Part shown: positions 17,009-25,085 of the stretch, one piece after another | How positions within the stretch are numbered: position 1 is the stretch's first letter | Layout: every line of letters starts with the position of its first letter | Assembly (NCBI RefSeq): GCF_900105215.1 | Contig: NZ_FOIP01000001.1 | Coordinates: 1,758,001-1,822,000 of the forward strand | Direction of reading: 5' to 3' | Source: Lacrimispora sphenoides | GTDB taxonomy: Bacteria; Bacillota; Clostridia; Lachnospirales; Lachnospiraceae | Length of the DNA: 64,000 nucleotides | Made by a program: the position numbers and the translations under genes | Notes under the pieces: model-generated | Database searches by the model: none | The model's input: the letters and a program-made list of their open reading frames with translations, nothing else | Told to the model about the DNA's origin: nothing

Positions 17009-17935
17009 ATGTCATTAAGTGGAGTTCTCAGACCAGGTTTAATTCAGCTTAGAGTTTTGGATTTGGATGCGACATTAAGGCACTACACTCAGATGTTAGG
17101 TCTCAATGAGGTGTGCAGAACAGAAGACGGCAGAGTATGCTTAAAAGGCTATGATGAATTTGACCATCATTCTGTTGTTTTACGCCTGGCAGATACGGCA
17201 GGATTTGATTTTGCAGCATTTAAAGTGGAATCGGAAGAATTGTTGGAAAAGCTGGAGAAAAAGGTTGAAGCGTTTGGTTATAAAGTGGATCATGTTCCTG
17301 CTGATTCAGATCAGCCGGGTTTTGGACGCAGGATTGGATTTACAATCAGCACCGGTCACCGCTTAGAACTATATTCAGAGGTTAAAAAAGCGGAGCAGAT
17401 ACCGGAAATTATCAATCCCCACATTTGGGTAGATCCGCCAAGAGGTATGAGGTGCCAGAGATTTGATCATATGCTGTTATATGGGCCGAATATCGCAGAG
17501 GCAGAACGTTTCTGTACGGAGGTGCTGGGAATGTATGTTCCTGAGATCTGCAATACGCCTGACGGAAAACGTCTTGCAAGTTGGATTACCGGTTCGAATA
17601 AGCCCCATGACCTGGCTTTTGTTGAATTTGATCAACCAGGGAAAATCCATCATGTAGGCTTTTTACTCCAGGATTGGTGCGACGTAGGAAATGCGGCTGA
17701 CTGGATGGCACGTTATTCCATCAAGCATGATGTTGGTCCTACTCGTCATGCGATCACACGCGGGCAGACCATTTATTTTTGGGATCCGTCAGGAAACCGT
17801 AATGAAGTATATTCAGGCGGCTATACAGCCTATCCGGATCATCCGCAGCGCCGCTGGGATGCCGGAGAATTAGGAAAAGGATTATTTTACTATGAGGGTG
17901 AGATGATTCCAAGCTTCTTGTCAATTATCACCTGA
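17009..17935 (+). CDS. Catechol 2,3-dioxygenase (extradiol)
   Basis: 308 residues, ribosome site GAGGAGG. Two vicinal-oxygen-chelate repeats make up the protein. All residues known for Pseudomonas XylE are present with a +1 offset: Fe ligands H154 (RFDHMLLYG), H215 (IHHVGFLL) and E266 (GNRNEVYSGG), and catalytic H200, H247 (GPTRH) and Y256. The family cleaves catechol with O2 to 2-hydroxymuconic semialdehyde. Intact active-site residues indicate a working enzyme, not a relic. It is the last gene of the operon, with no clear terminator after it. An oxygen-requiring enzyme is unexpected in this apparently anaerobic genome. Confidence 0.93.
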   Translation: MSLSGVLRPGLIQLRVLDLDATLRHYTQMLGLNEVCRTEDGRVCLKGYDEFDHHSVVLRLADTAGFDFAAFKVESEELLEKLEKKVEAFGYKVDHVPADSDQPGFGRRIGFTISTGHRLELYSEVKKAEQIPEIINPHIWVDPPRGMRCQRFDHMLLYGPNIAEAERFCTEVLGMYVPEICNTPDGKRLASWITGSNKPHDLAFVEFDQPGKIHHVGFLLQDWCDVGNAADWMARYSIKHDVGPTRHAITRGQTIYFWDPSGNRNEVYSGGYTAYPDHPQRRWDAGELGKGLFYYEGEMIPSFLSIIT

Positions 17936-18002
17936 TAAAATTGTAACCGTACCTGATATGTAAAAAGTTGTCCAAATAAGTGTAAAACTTTAGTAAAATT
18001 CA

Positions 18003-18029
18003 TATAGTTATCTGAAAATTAGCCGATAT
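18003..18029 (+). promoter_or_regulatory. SigD (sigma-28)-type promoter of the chemoreceptor
   Basis: GCCGATAT at 18022-18029 matches the sigma-28/SigD -10 consensus in full. TATA at 18003-18006 (consensus TAAA) lies 15 bp upstream. The start codon of the chemoreceptor gene is at 18095. Confidence 0.7.
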
Positions 18030-18094
18030 ACCCATTAGGCCACTATAAATTGTAATGGCAGAGGGGCAAACTGGATATCGGAGGATAACGTAAT

Positions 18095-20065
18095 ATGAAA
18101 AGGAAATACAAAGGAATAAAAAAAGAACTGGTAACATTCATCATTGGATGTATCATCTGTATTGTATTTGTACTGTCCGTAGGCTCCATTTATCAGACCT
18201 ATCATACGACCCGGAAATCACTGGCCAAGAGTTTAAAGGAAACATCGGAACTGGTTTCTGAAAAAATAACTCAGAAGCTGGAAGAGTATTCCATCATATC
18301 CGAGTCAATTGCCCTTTATATGAAGGGGAATGTGCAAAAAGGAGGCAACATCAATATATTTTTACGGATCTCATGTTCCCAGTACGGCCTTAATAACATC
18401 GATATCATTTCGTCTGACGGAACCTCTGTTGTCAATGGGAAATCCTATGAGCAGGACAATGCATACCTGCAGGCAAAAAACGGAACTCCTTTTTTATCCG
18501 ATCCGATCCTTCAAAAAGATTCTGCCTCCTTTGAATATGCATACCCCTATGATGATCTGGTGGTCATGATTGAATTTCCTTATTCTGTTTTCCAGGAGAT
18601 GATTGCGGACACAAAGCTTGGGGATACCGGAAGCACTTATATTTTAAACCGGAATGGCACGAAAGTGGCCCACGAGGATTTTTCCCTGGTATTATCACAG
18701 CAAAATGACGCAGAGTCTGCAAAAACCAGTCAAGCTGCCTATGGAGAGATTGCAAAGCTGGAAGCTGCAATGGTAAACGGTGAAACCGGCTTTGGATTCT
18801 ATCGTTGGAATGGGGAAAATCGGTTCGGTTCCTATACCCCTGTGGGTAACACCAATGGATGGTCCGTAAATGTGACAGCTTCAGAATCTGAATTTATGTC
18901 CGGTGTTGCAACCTCTATGTTAAATGCTGTTATTTTAGGAGTTGTCTCTCTGATACTTGCGGTTTTCGTTATGCTTCGGATCACGGACCGGATAACAAAA
19001 CCCATTGGGCAGGTGGTAAATTCCATTGACCAGTTATCCGCCGGGGATTTGAGCATTGACCTTAATATGGAACGCCGCGATGAAATAGGGGAAATCGGGG
19101 AAAAAGTCAATGAAATGGCAGGGAAATACAGAGATATTATCCACGATATATCCCGGTTTTTACATGAGGTTTCTTATGGGAACCTGACGGTTCAAAGTAA
19201 TTGTGAGTATCCAGGGGAATTTAACGGCATACGAAGCTCCATGGAAATGATCGCTTCCCGTTTAAAAGATACCATATTAAATATCCGTTCCTCCGCCGAA
19301 GAGGTCAATTCTGGAGCCGGACAGGTTTCCGGTGCTTCCCAGGCACTAGCATCCGGAGCAGCCGTGCAGGCAGCAACGGTGGAGGAATTAAGTGCCTCCA
19401 TTGCAGATGTTTCGGAAATGGCAGGTAAGAATTCAGAGCATGTACGGAAGGCTTCCGATTATGTAAAGCAATCTGGATTAAGGGTCAGCGCAGGGAACCG
19501 GCATATGCAGAGTCTTCATTCGGCTATGGAAGAGGTAAGCTTATCTTCTGAGAAAATATCCGGTATCACAAAAATAATTGAGGATATTGCATTTCAGACC
19601 AACATTCTGGCTTTAAACGCTGCAGTTGAAGCAGCCCGGGCCGGGAGTGCGGGTCAAGGGTTTGCGGTGGTAGCAGGAGAGGTCCGGAACCTCTCAGCCA
19701 GGTCTGCTGATGCGGCAAAACAGACTGCCCAGCTGATCGGGAATACGGTAAAAGCGGTTTCAGAGGGAAAAAGGCAGACGGCTGAGACGGCAGGAATCCT
19801 TAAGGAGATTGCCGATAAATCCATTCTTGTAGAACAGGTAATGGAGGAAATTGAATCAGCCTCATTGGAACAGGCCAAGGCTATGGAGCAGATCCTGGGA
19901 GGACTATCCCAGGTATCTGCCGTGGTGCAGTCCAATGCAGCAGCAGCGGAGGAAAGCTCGGCTTCCAGTGAAGAACTGGAGGCACAGGCCCAGGCTTTAA
20001 GGCAGGAGGTTGCAAAGTTCCAACTGTTTGAGGAAACTGTTTCTCACGAAGAAAATGAAAATTAA
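18095..20065 (+). CDS. Methyl-accepting chemotaxis protein with Cache sensor
   Basis: 656 residues. Membrane segment at about 12-34, extracytoplasmic Cache-type ligand domain (about 40-275, with AYPYDDLVVMIEFPYSVFQEMI and GNTNGWSVNVTA), second membrane segment at about 277-298, and a HAMP domain. The signalling domain has the hairpin tip IIEDIAFQTNILALNAAVEAARAG. No C-terminal receptor-methylase tether is seen. It lies just after the catechol operon and might sense a related aromatic, which is inference from position only; its own SigD-like promoter ties it to motility control. Confidence 0.93.
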   Translation: MKRKYKGIKKELVTFIIGCIICIVFVLSVGSIYQTYHTTRKSLAKSLKETSELVSEKITQKLEEYSIISESIALYMKGNVQKGGNINIFLRISCSQYGLNNIDIISSDGTSVVNGKSYEQDNAYLQAKNGTPFLSDPILQKDSASFEYAYPYDDLVVMIEFPYSVFQEMIADTKLGDTGSTYILNRNGTKVAHEDFSLVLSQQNDAESAKTSQAAYGEIAKLEAAMVNGETGFGFYRWNGENRFGSYTPVGNTNGWSVNVTASESEFMSGVATSMLNAVILGVVSLILAVFVMLRITDRITKPIGQVVNSIDQLSAGDLSIDLNMERRDEIGEIGEKVNEMAGKYRDIIHDISRFLHEVSYGNLTVQSNCEYPGEFNGIRSSMEMIASRLKDTILNIRSSAEEVNSGAGQVSGASQALASGAAVQAATVEELSASIADVSEMAGKNSEHVRKASDYVKQSGLRVSAGNRHMQSLHSAMEEVSLSSEKISGITKIIEDIAFQTNILALNAAVEAARAGSAGQGFAVVAGEVRNLSARSADAAKQTAQLIGNTVKAVSEGKRQTAETAGILKEIADKSILVEQVMEEIESASLEQAKAMEQILGGLSQVSAVVQSNAAAAEESSASSEELEAQAQALRQEVAKFQLFEETVSHEENEN

Positions 20066-20281
20066 AAAAAAATAATCCTGGTTAAGGATCCTCCAGTAGG
20101 GATGTTTACAAAAAGGATAATTGTTAAGCATTAAAGCCTGACGATTACCGATGAATTGTAAATAATCTTTATTGGAGGATTTGTTTTATAGAAATTAAAA
20201 CCGAATCACACCATTATCCTACTTGCTTAGTATCATGAGCGTTGTTAAATGATTCAAATCGTTGTATACTAAAGGCAATAC

Positions 20282-20460
20282 ATGACTGTAATGGCCATGC
20301 TTCATTTACCCGAAGAAGAGACTACGATTGTCAATATTGCCAATAAATTAGGGGCTACGAAGCAAAACGTTACGCAACTGATCGGAAGCCGGGCCGATGT
20401 TTTTAATGGATTTGGTAAGAAAGAGAAAAACGAGTTCCGTTGTATGCTTATGGGAAGAAT
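20282..20460 (+). pseudogene. MarR-family regulator remnant (internal deletion)
   Basis: The frame first encodes a typical MarR helix-turn-helix: MTVMAMLHLP, TIVNIANKLGATKQNVTQLI. It then jumps directly to a stretch like the C-terminal helix of MarR proteins, ADVFNGFGKKEKNEFRCMLM. The wing and most of the dimerisation region are absent, and the frame then runs into a hairpin. This is best read as a decayed MarR gene with an internal deletion. The full track of the N-terminal helix is also missing. Confidence 0.55.
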
Positions 20461-20471
20461 GAGACATAGGA

Positions 20472-20502
20472 ATCGCCGCAGGATTTTTAATCCTGCGGCG
20501 AT
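20472..20502. terminator. Perfect 13-bp hairpin between convergent units
   Basis: ATCGCCGCAGGAT and its exact complement flank a 5-base TTTTA loop. It lies between the MarR remnant and the 3' end of the minus-strand superoxide reductase gene. Neither side has a long T run, so it may act as a bidirectional transcription end or mRNA-protecting structure. Confidence 0.6.
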
Positions 20503-20558
20503 ATTGGAAACAGAGTATGCATCTTTCTTGGAGTGTGCTTCAGGGAATACTTTTTTCG

Positions 20559-20951
20559 TTACGCTTCTGTTTTCCAGAATCCATGAAGATTGCAGTAGGC
20601 GAAAGCGGCTTTTGGAGAATCGCCGTCCTCCAGAGTAAAGCAGGCCACCGGTTCACAGTCAGGGCTTAAGCTAACTCTCATGATACTTCCAGCTGTTGTC
20701 TGCAAGCAGACCCAGGAAATGCTGTGTTCCTCGGTCATGGGATGGAACGTACTGCCCACCTTTACGGTCACATGATTTCCTTCTGTCTCAATGACCGGAA
20801 CATGTTTTTCCGTGGCACCGTCCGAAGTATTAGGCTCCAATATTTCAAAAGGCTTCAAGCTGTCCGGAAGCGCGGCATTTGGAGTACCGGAGATGGCTTC
20901 CAGAATGACGTTATGATTTTTGTCAGTTAAAAATACAGGTTCATTTTTCAT
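20559..20951 (-). CDS. Superoxide reductase (neelaredoxin/desulfoferrodoxin family) lacking centre I cysteines
   Basis: 130 residues from ATG 20951, with GGAGG seven bases upstream. The C-terminal domain carries the iron centre II ligands: EKH (H50), STFHPMTEEHSISW (H70, H76) and YCNLHGFW (C120, H123). It reduces superoxide to peroxide without making O2, a typical anaerobe defence. The N-terminal part (FLTDKNHNVI and so on) aligns with the desulforedoxin domain, but its cysteines are replaced, so the first iron site is lost, as in class III enzymes. The electron donor is probably rubredoxin or another carrier encoded elsewhere. Confidence 0.88.
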   Translation of the reverse strand: MKNEPVFLTDKNHNVILEAISGTPNAALPDSLKPFEILEPNTSDGATEKHVPVIETEGNHVTVKVGSTFHPMTEEHSISWVCLQTTAGSIMRVSLSPDCEPVACFTLEDGDSPKAAFAYCNLHGFWKTEA

Positions 20952-21148
20952 GGGGATCCTCCAGTTGTTGATGATGATAGAAAGCGGCTTCATTTCATAT
21001 ATCAGAATTCCCAGTTAATAGGCAAAACATTATGCCAACTTATTCCAGATAGATGCATATTTGAAGTTCTTATAAAAGTTAAAGAGGTTGAAGAGGGCGC
21101 ATGGAAGGCTTATAATGGTTTTACTAAGAAAAAACAGGAGAAAGAAAT

Positions 21149-22084
21149 ATGATACTCAGTGTCAGCAGGCGGACGGATATCCCACAATTTTATTCGGATT
21201 GGTTTTTTAACAGGCTGAAAGAAGGGTATCTTTATGTAAAAAATCCCATGAACAACCATCAGATCAGCCGGATCCATCTCTCTCCGGAGCAGGTGGAGCT
21301 TATGGTATTCTGGACGAAAAATCCGGAGCCTATGATGGAACGAATCCGGGAGCTTGGAAGCATCCCATTCTATATCCAGTTTACATTGACGGGATATGGA
21401 AATGATGTTGAGCCTGGACTGCCGGATAAAAGGCATTTGATTGATGTTTTCCGGGAAACGGCAGAAAAAGTGGGAAAAAGCCGTATGGTCTGGCGGTATG
21501 ATCCCATATTCCTTAACGGCCGTTACAAAGAGGAATACCATTTGCGGGCCTTTGAAGAAATCGCCAGAGGTGTATGCGGTTCTGCGGAAAAAGTAGTGAT
21601 CAGTTTTCTGGACAAGTATGGAAAGACGGAACGTAACATGAAGGGAATCCCGGTAGAAGAATTGGATGAAGAAGGGATGAAAAGGCTGGGCAAAGAACTG
21701 GCTGCGATTGCCGGTACTTACGGACTCAGGATTGAAGCATGTGCGGAAAAAGCTGATTTAAGTTCTGCCGGGATTTCACGAGGAAGCTGCATTGACCCTG
21801 CGATGGCGGAATACTTAATCGGCGGTCCGGTATGCCGGAGGAAGGATAAAAATCAAAGAACAGAATGTGGATGCATGGAAAGCGTTGAAGTGGGAACTTA
21901 TGACACCTGCTTGGCCGGTTGTAAGTATTGCTATGCCAATGACAGTGTGGAGGCAGTGAAGAGGAGACGCACATTATACGATAAACATAGCCCGCTGCTT
22001 TGCGGAAGAGTGGAAGAAGGAGACAGGATTTCGGAGCGGAAAGGAAGGTCTGTCCGGAAAGATCCGACTCTTCCTTTCCTGTAA
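21149..22084 (+). CDS. DUF1848 protein, putative radical SAM-like Fe-S enzyme
   Basis: 311 residues. It opens with MILSVSRRTDIPQFYSDWFF, the DUF1848 signature, and has NPMNNHQISRI, VFWTKNP and WRYDPIFLN. The C-terminal cysteine cluster reads TCLAGCKYCYAN (C-x3-C-x2-C), with more cysteines at ECGCME. The cluster spacing resembles spore-photoproduct-lyase-like radical SAM proteins, but it sits at the C-terminus instead of the N-terminus. The reaction is unknown. It stands alone and is preceded by AGGAGAAAG. Confidence 0.85.
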   Translation: MILSVSRRTDIPQFYSDWFFNRLKEGYLYVKNPMNNHQISRIHLSPEQVELMVFWTKNPEPMMERIRELGSIPFYIQFTLTGYGNDVEPGLPDKRHLIDVFRETAEKVGKSRMVWRYDPIFLNGRYKEEYHLRAFEEIARGVCGSAEKVVISFLDKYGKTERNMKGIPVEELDEEGMKRLGKELAAIAGTYGLRIEACAEKADLSSAGISRGSCIDPAMAEYLIGGPVCRRKDKNQRTECGCMESVEVGTYDTCLAGCKYCYANDSVEAVKRRRTLYDKHSPLLCGRVEEGDRISERKGRSVRKDPTLPFL

Positions 22085-22146
22085 GATCATTATCATCATT
22101 AAAACTACAGTTTTCAAAGGATTTCTACTATATGGAGGTTTCCCAA

Positions 22147-23028
22147 ATGTATGAGTTAAATCAGGTTAGCACAAATAGTTATTATGTTCAAAGCCCGGCA
22201 AAGATTGGCATTGTTAAGCTTAACGATACGGAAGTATGCCTTATTGACAGCGGAAGTGACAAGGATGCCGGGCGGAAAGTCAGGCAGATACTGGATGCCA
22301 ATGGCTGGCGGCTGACGGCAATTTATAATACCCATTCAAATGCCGATCATATCGGAGGCAATAAGTATTTACAGAATCAAACCGGATGCAAAGTTTATGC
22401 TCCTGGCATTGAATGCGACTTTACGAACCATACCATCCTTGAGCCTTCTTTCCTGTATGGCGGGTTTCCTCCAAAGGACTTAAAGCACAAATTCCTGATG
22501 GCCCAGGAAAGCAGTGCAGAACACCTTACAGAGGGGGTTCTTCCGAAGGGTATGAGTGTGATTCCTCTTCCCGGTCATTTTTTTGATATGGTGGGTTTTA
22601 GAGATATGGATGACGTTGTTTATTTGGCAGACTGCCTGTCGAGCAAAGAAACACTGGAAAAATACCAGATCGGGTTTATTTATGATGTATCCGCTTACCT
22701 TGACACCTTGGAAATGGTAAAGACCATGAAAGCAAAGGTTTTCATCCCTGCTCACGCAGAAGCAACCGATGATATCGCCCCGCTCGCTCAGATTAATATT
22801 AATAAGGTACATGAAATAGCAGATAAGATACTTGAAATTTGTAAAGAGCCGATTATCTTTGAAAAGGTTTTACAGCAGCTTTTCAATGACTATGGTCTGA
22901 TAATGAATTTTGAGCAATATGTACTCGTTGGCAGCACGATCCGCTCTTATCTTTCCTGGCTAAAGGATACCGGGCGAATGGAAGTGATTTTCGAAAATGG
23001 ACAGCTGCTCTGGAAAACAATAGAATAA
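22147..23028 (+). CDS. MBL-fold metallo-hydrolase
   Basis: 293 residues. The start is placed at ATG 22147 because GGAGG at 22135-22139 is eight bases upstream; an earlier in-frame ATG at 22132 overlaps that site. It has the metal-binding motif THSNADHIGG (a variant of HxHxDH with Ser-Asn), IPLPGHFFDMVGF and FIPAHAE. The C-terminal 80 residues look like a winged helix. It is related to glyoxalase II-like hydrolases, but the substrate is not known. The first His of the usual HxHxDH motif is in place and the second is replaced by Asn. Confidence 0.82.
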   Translation: MYELNQVSTNSYYVQSPAKIGIVKLNDTEVCLIDSGSDKDAGRKVRQILDANGWRLTAIYNTHSNADHIGGNKYLQNQTGCKVYAPGIECDFTNHTILEPSFLYGGFPPKDLKHKFLMAQESSAEHLTEGVLPKGMSVIPLPGHFFDMVGFRDMDDVVYLADCLSSKETLEKYQIGFIYDVSAYLDTLEMVKTMKAKVFIPAHAEATDDIAPLAQININKVHEIADKILEICKEPIIFEKVLQQLFNDYGLIMNFEQYVLVGSTIRSYLSWLKDTGRMEVIFENGQLLWKTIE

Positions 23029-23040
23029 GGGGGTATTTAA

Positions 23041-23553
23041 ATGGTACTGTTGGTAGTAGATACACAGGATATGATTGTTACAAATGAACTGTTTCAATAT
23101 GAAACATTTGTAAATAACATGAAGCAATTAATCCATTTAGCAAGAACCAAGGGCATAGAGATTATTTATGTTCGTCACGATGATGGTTTTGAGCTGACTA
23201 AGGGCGTAAAAGGATTTGAATTATTTGAACAATTTGCTCCAATGAATGAGGAAAAGATATTTGATAAACATGTTAATAGTGCATTTAGGGATACTGGTTT
23301 ATTAGAATACCTGCGCTCTAAAAACGAAGATACCATTATGATTACAGGTCTGCAGACCGATTACTGCATAGATGCAACAATAAAGTGCGGTTTTGAACAT
23401 GGATTTGAAATTGTTGTTCCGGCTTATTGCAATACAACTGTTGATAATGAGTATATGACGGCGGAACAATCCTACAAATATTATAATGAGAAAATGTGGA
23501 GCTCCAGATATTCAAGGTGTGTAAGTTTTGACCAGGCATGCGATATGCTTTAA
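23041..23553 (+). CDS. Isochorismatase-like cysteine hydrolase
   Basis: 170 residues, 12 bp after the MBL-fold gene, with GGGGG upstream of the ATG. The catalytic triad of the cysteine hydrolase family is visible: D7 in LLVVDTQDMIV, K76 in FDKHVNSAF and C109 in GLQTDYCIDATIKCGFEHGF. Members cleave amides or vinyl ethers (nicotinamidase, isochorismatase, ureidoacrylate hydrolase). Its specificity cannot be read from the sequence. Confidence 0.88.
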   Translation: MVLLVVDTQDMIVTNELFQYETFVNNMKQLIHLARTKGIEIIYVRHDDGFELTKGVKGFELFEQFAPMNEEKIFDKHVNSAFRDTGLLEYLRSKNEDTIMITGLQTDYCIDATIKCGFEHGFEIVVPAYCNTTVDNEYMTAEQSYKYYNEKMWSSRYSRCVSFDQACDML

Positions 23554-23601
23554 AGATTTTACTGAGAATTATGTTTTTTGACATAATTTAGAAAACTTGT
23601 C

Positions 23602-23630
23602 TTGACAAGATGGGAGAAATCTTGTAGAAT
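23602..23630 (+). promoter_or_regulatory. Sigma-A promoter of the tRNA-Phe/tRNA-Gly pair
   Basis: TTGACA at 23602-23607 and TAGAAT at 23625-23630 with a 17-bp spacer, ending 22 bp before the first tRNA. Confidence 0.8.
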
Positions 23631-23652
23631 TATTCGTGTTGCAGGTGGTTAT

Positions 23653-23725
<73 letters not shown>

Positions 23726-23768
23726 TTGTGCTTTTCAAGGCACTTTTGAAAAACTTCAGAAATTCCGT

Positions 23769-23839
23769 GCGGGTGTAGTTCAATGGTAGAACACCAGCCT
23801 TCCAAGCTGGATACGTGGGTTCGATTCCCATCACCCGCT
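23769..23839 (+). tRNA. tRNA-Gly (anticodon TCC)
   Basis: A 71-base cloverleaf: acceptor GCGGGTG with CACCCGC, D-arm AGTTCAATGGTAGAAC, anticodon loop CTTCCAA with TCC, T-loop GGTTCGATTCC. Discriminator T; CCA is not encoded. Probably co-transcribed with tRNA-Phe. Confidence 0.97.
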
Positions 23840-23844
23840 TTAGC

Positions 23845-23888
23845 AAAAGAAACCTATTTTTGGCATTAGTCAAGAATGGGTTTCTTTT
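23845..23888 (+). terminator. Terminator of the tRNA pair
   Basis: AAAAGAAACCTATT pairs with AATGGGTTTCTTTT (one G-T pair), leaving a 16-base loop, six bases after tRNA-Gly. The T-rich arm ends in TTTCTTTT. Confidence 0.75.
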
Positions 23889-24515
23889 CATTTCTTGATC
23901 GTTTCTTATTCCTTATTCCCTCCGTAATAAAATGACATAAATATTCATATTCGGATTTTTAATGATTTTGCAGTAATTGTATTTTATTTTATCACTTTGG
24001 AACATAAAAATGATATTTTGGAACATTGATAGATAATATAAAAGATTTTCTGTTATGCTAGCTTAATAGTGTACTGAAAAGATACATAATTTTCTTAAGG
24101 GAGTACAAGAGAAAGCAAACTTTACAACAAATTATTCAGAATGAGTAATAAGCGGACGTTAAATCATGACACATACGCGACCCCTCCATAGGGGGTTGAA
24201 AACAGACTTCGTTTTCAGCGCAAAGTAATTTAGCTAAGATACCAACACTAAAAATCTATATCAAAAAATATACAGACTTTATACTCTGCCATGAATTATT
24301 TAGGACATTAAAAAGGCAATTTGAAACAGATTGTTCATAATAGCAAAATAAATCTTGTACAATAAAATGAATATATATTTCTCCCTATGAATCGTAAGCC
24401 TTCTAAGTCTGTTGTAAGCCGGTAAAGAGTTATGAACTTTCTCTCGTATGCGATTGTCCAGAATCGGCGGGGGGCTTTGTTATCATTTTACAGTACATAT
24501 TAAGGAGGAGTTTTT
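23889..24515. other. AT-rich gene-free region with two adjacent hairpins and a structured leader
   Basis: No convincing gene is present. At 24176-24220 two hairpins (CCCCT/AGGGG and TGAAAAC/GTTTTCA) are enclosed by GCG/CGC, a three-way-junction-like fold followed by CAAAG. On the minus strand this stretch reads a short open segment ending in GRVCVMI, which looks like a decayed dispersed repeat and not a gene. At 24396-24480, just before the V4R gene, GTAAGCC occurs twice (24396 and 24413-24419), AAAGAGTT/AACTTTCT can pair, CGATT/AATCG can pair and AGCC may close with GGCT. It may be a structured 5' leader; no known riboswitch class was recognised. Confidence 0.4.
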
Positions 24516-25040
24516 ATGATTTATGAAAGCAAACCATCTCAGTTCACCTGGGAATCCCTTGGAAACATTAATGAGGGAAGAAAGAATATGGGCTCTGATG
24601 TACCGGTGCTTGTTTACCGTCTGCTGCAATACACCTTAAAGGATATCCTGGCCCGTGAATATGACGAGGAGACTTCCCGCCGCCTGTTTAAGGCTGCCGG
24701 GCACTTGGCTGGCAAAGAACTGGCAAAAAATGTACTGGATCTTTCGGGTGATTTTGATTTCTTCATCGCCAATTTAACGAATAAGCTGATGGAGCTGAAG
24801 ATTGGTATCCTGCGTATGGAACGAATGGATATGGATTCCCTGTCATTTACACTGACCGTTTCAGAGGATCTGGATTGTTCCGGCCTTCCCATTTCAGGAA
24901 AGACGGTTTGTGATTATGATGAAGGCTTTATAGCGGGGATTCTGGAAGTTTACAGCGGTTGTAAGTTCCAAGTGAAAGAGATTGATTGCTGGTCTACCGG
25001 AGACCGAACCTGCCGGTTTGCGGCTGAGAGCCTGGGATAA
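24516..25040 (+). CDS. Stand-alone V4R-domain sensor protein
   Basis: 174 residues, AAGGAGGAG ribosome site. The whole protein is one V4R (4-vinyl reductase/DmpR-sensor) domain. The C-terminal half has the conserved cysteine and glycine pattern VCDYDEGFIAGILEVYSGC, VKEIDCWSTGDRTCRF. In DmpR/XylR activators this domain binds phenols or other aromatics and zinc; stand-alone copies in Firmicutes are thought to bind small hydrophobic ligands. It lies 45 bp upstream of a diguanylate cyclase gene, so it probably tunes that enzyme. Confidence 0.87.
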   Translation: MIYESKPSQFTWESLGNINEGRKNMGSDVPVLVYRLLQYTLKDILAREYDEETSRRLFKAAGHLAGKELAKNVLDLSGDFDFFIANLTNKLMELKIGILRMERMDMDSLSFTLTVSEDLDCSGLPISGKTVCDYDEGFIAGILEVYSGCKFQVKEIDCWSTGDRTCRFAAESLG

Positions 25041-25085
25041 GGGGCGGCAGGAGTAGAGGTGTGAGTCGTGATTAGGAGGCAGGAG

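Noticed and set aside
24176..24500. c-di-GMP riboswitch upstream of the V4R-GGDEF pair
   Set aside because: The context is tempting, but the conserved GEMM core and tetraloop receptor sequences were not found in this region.
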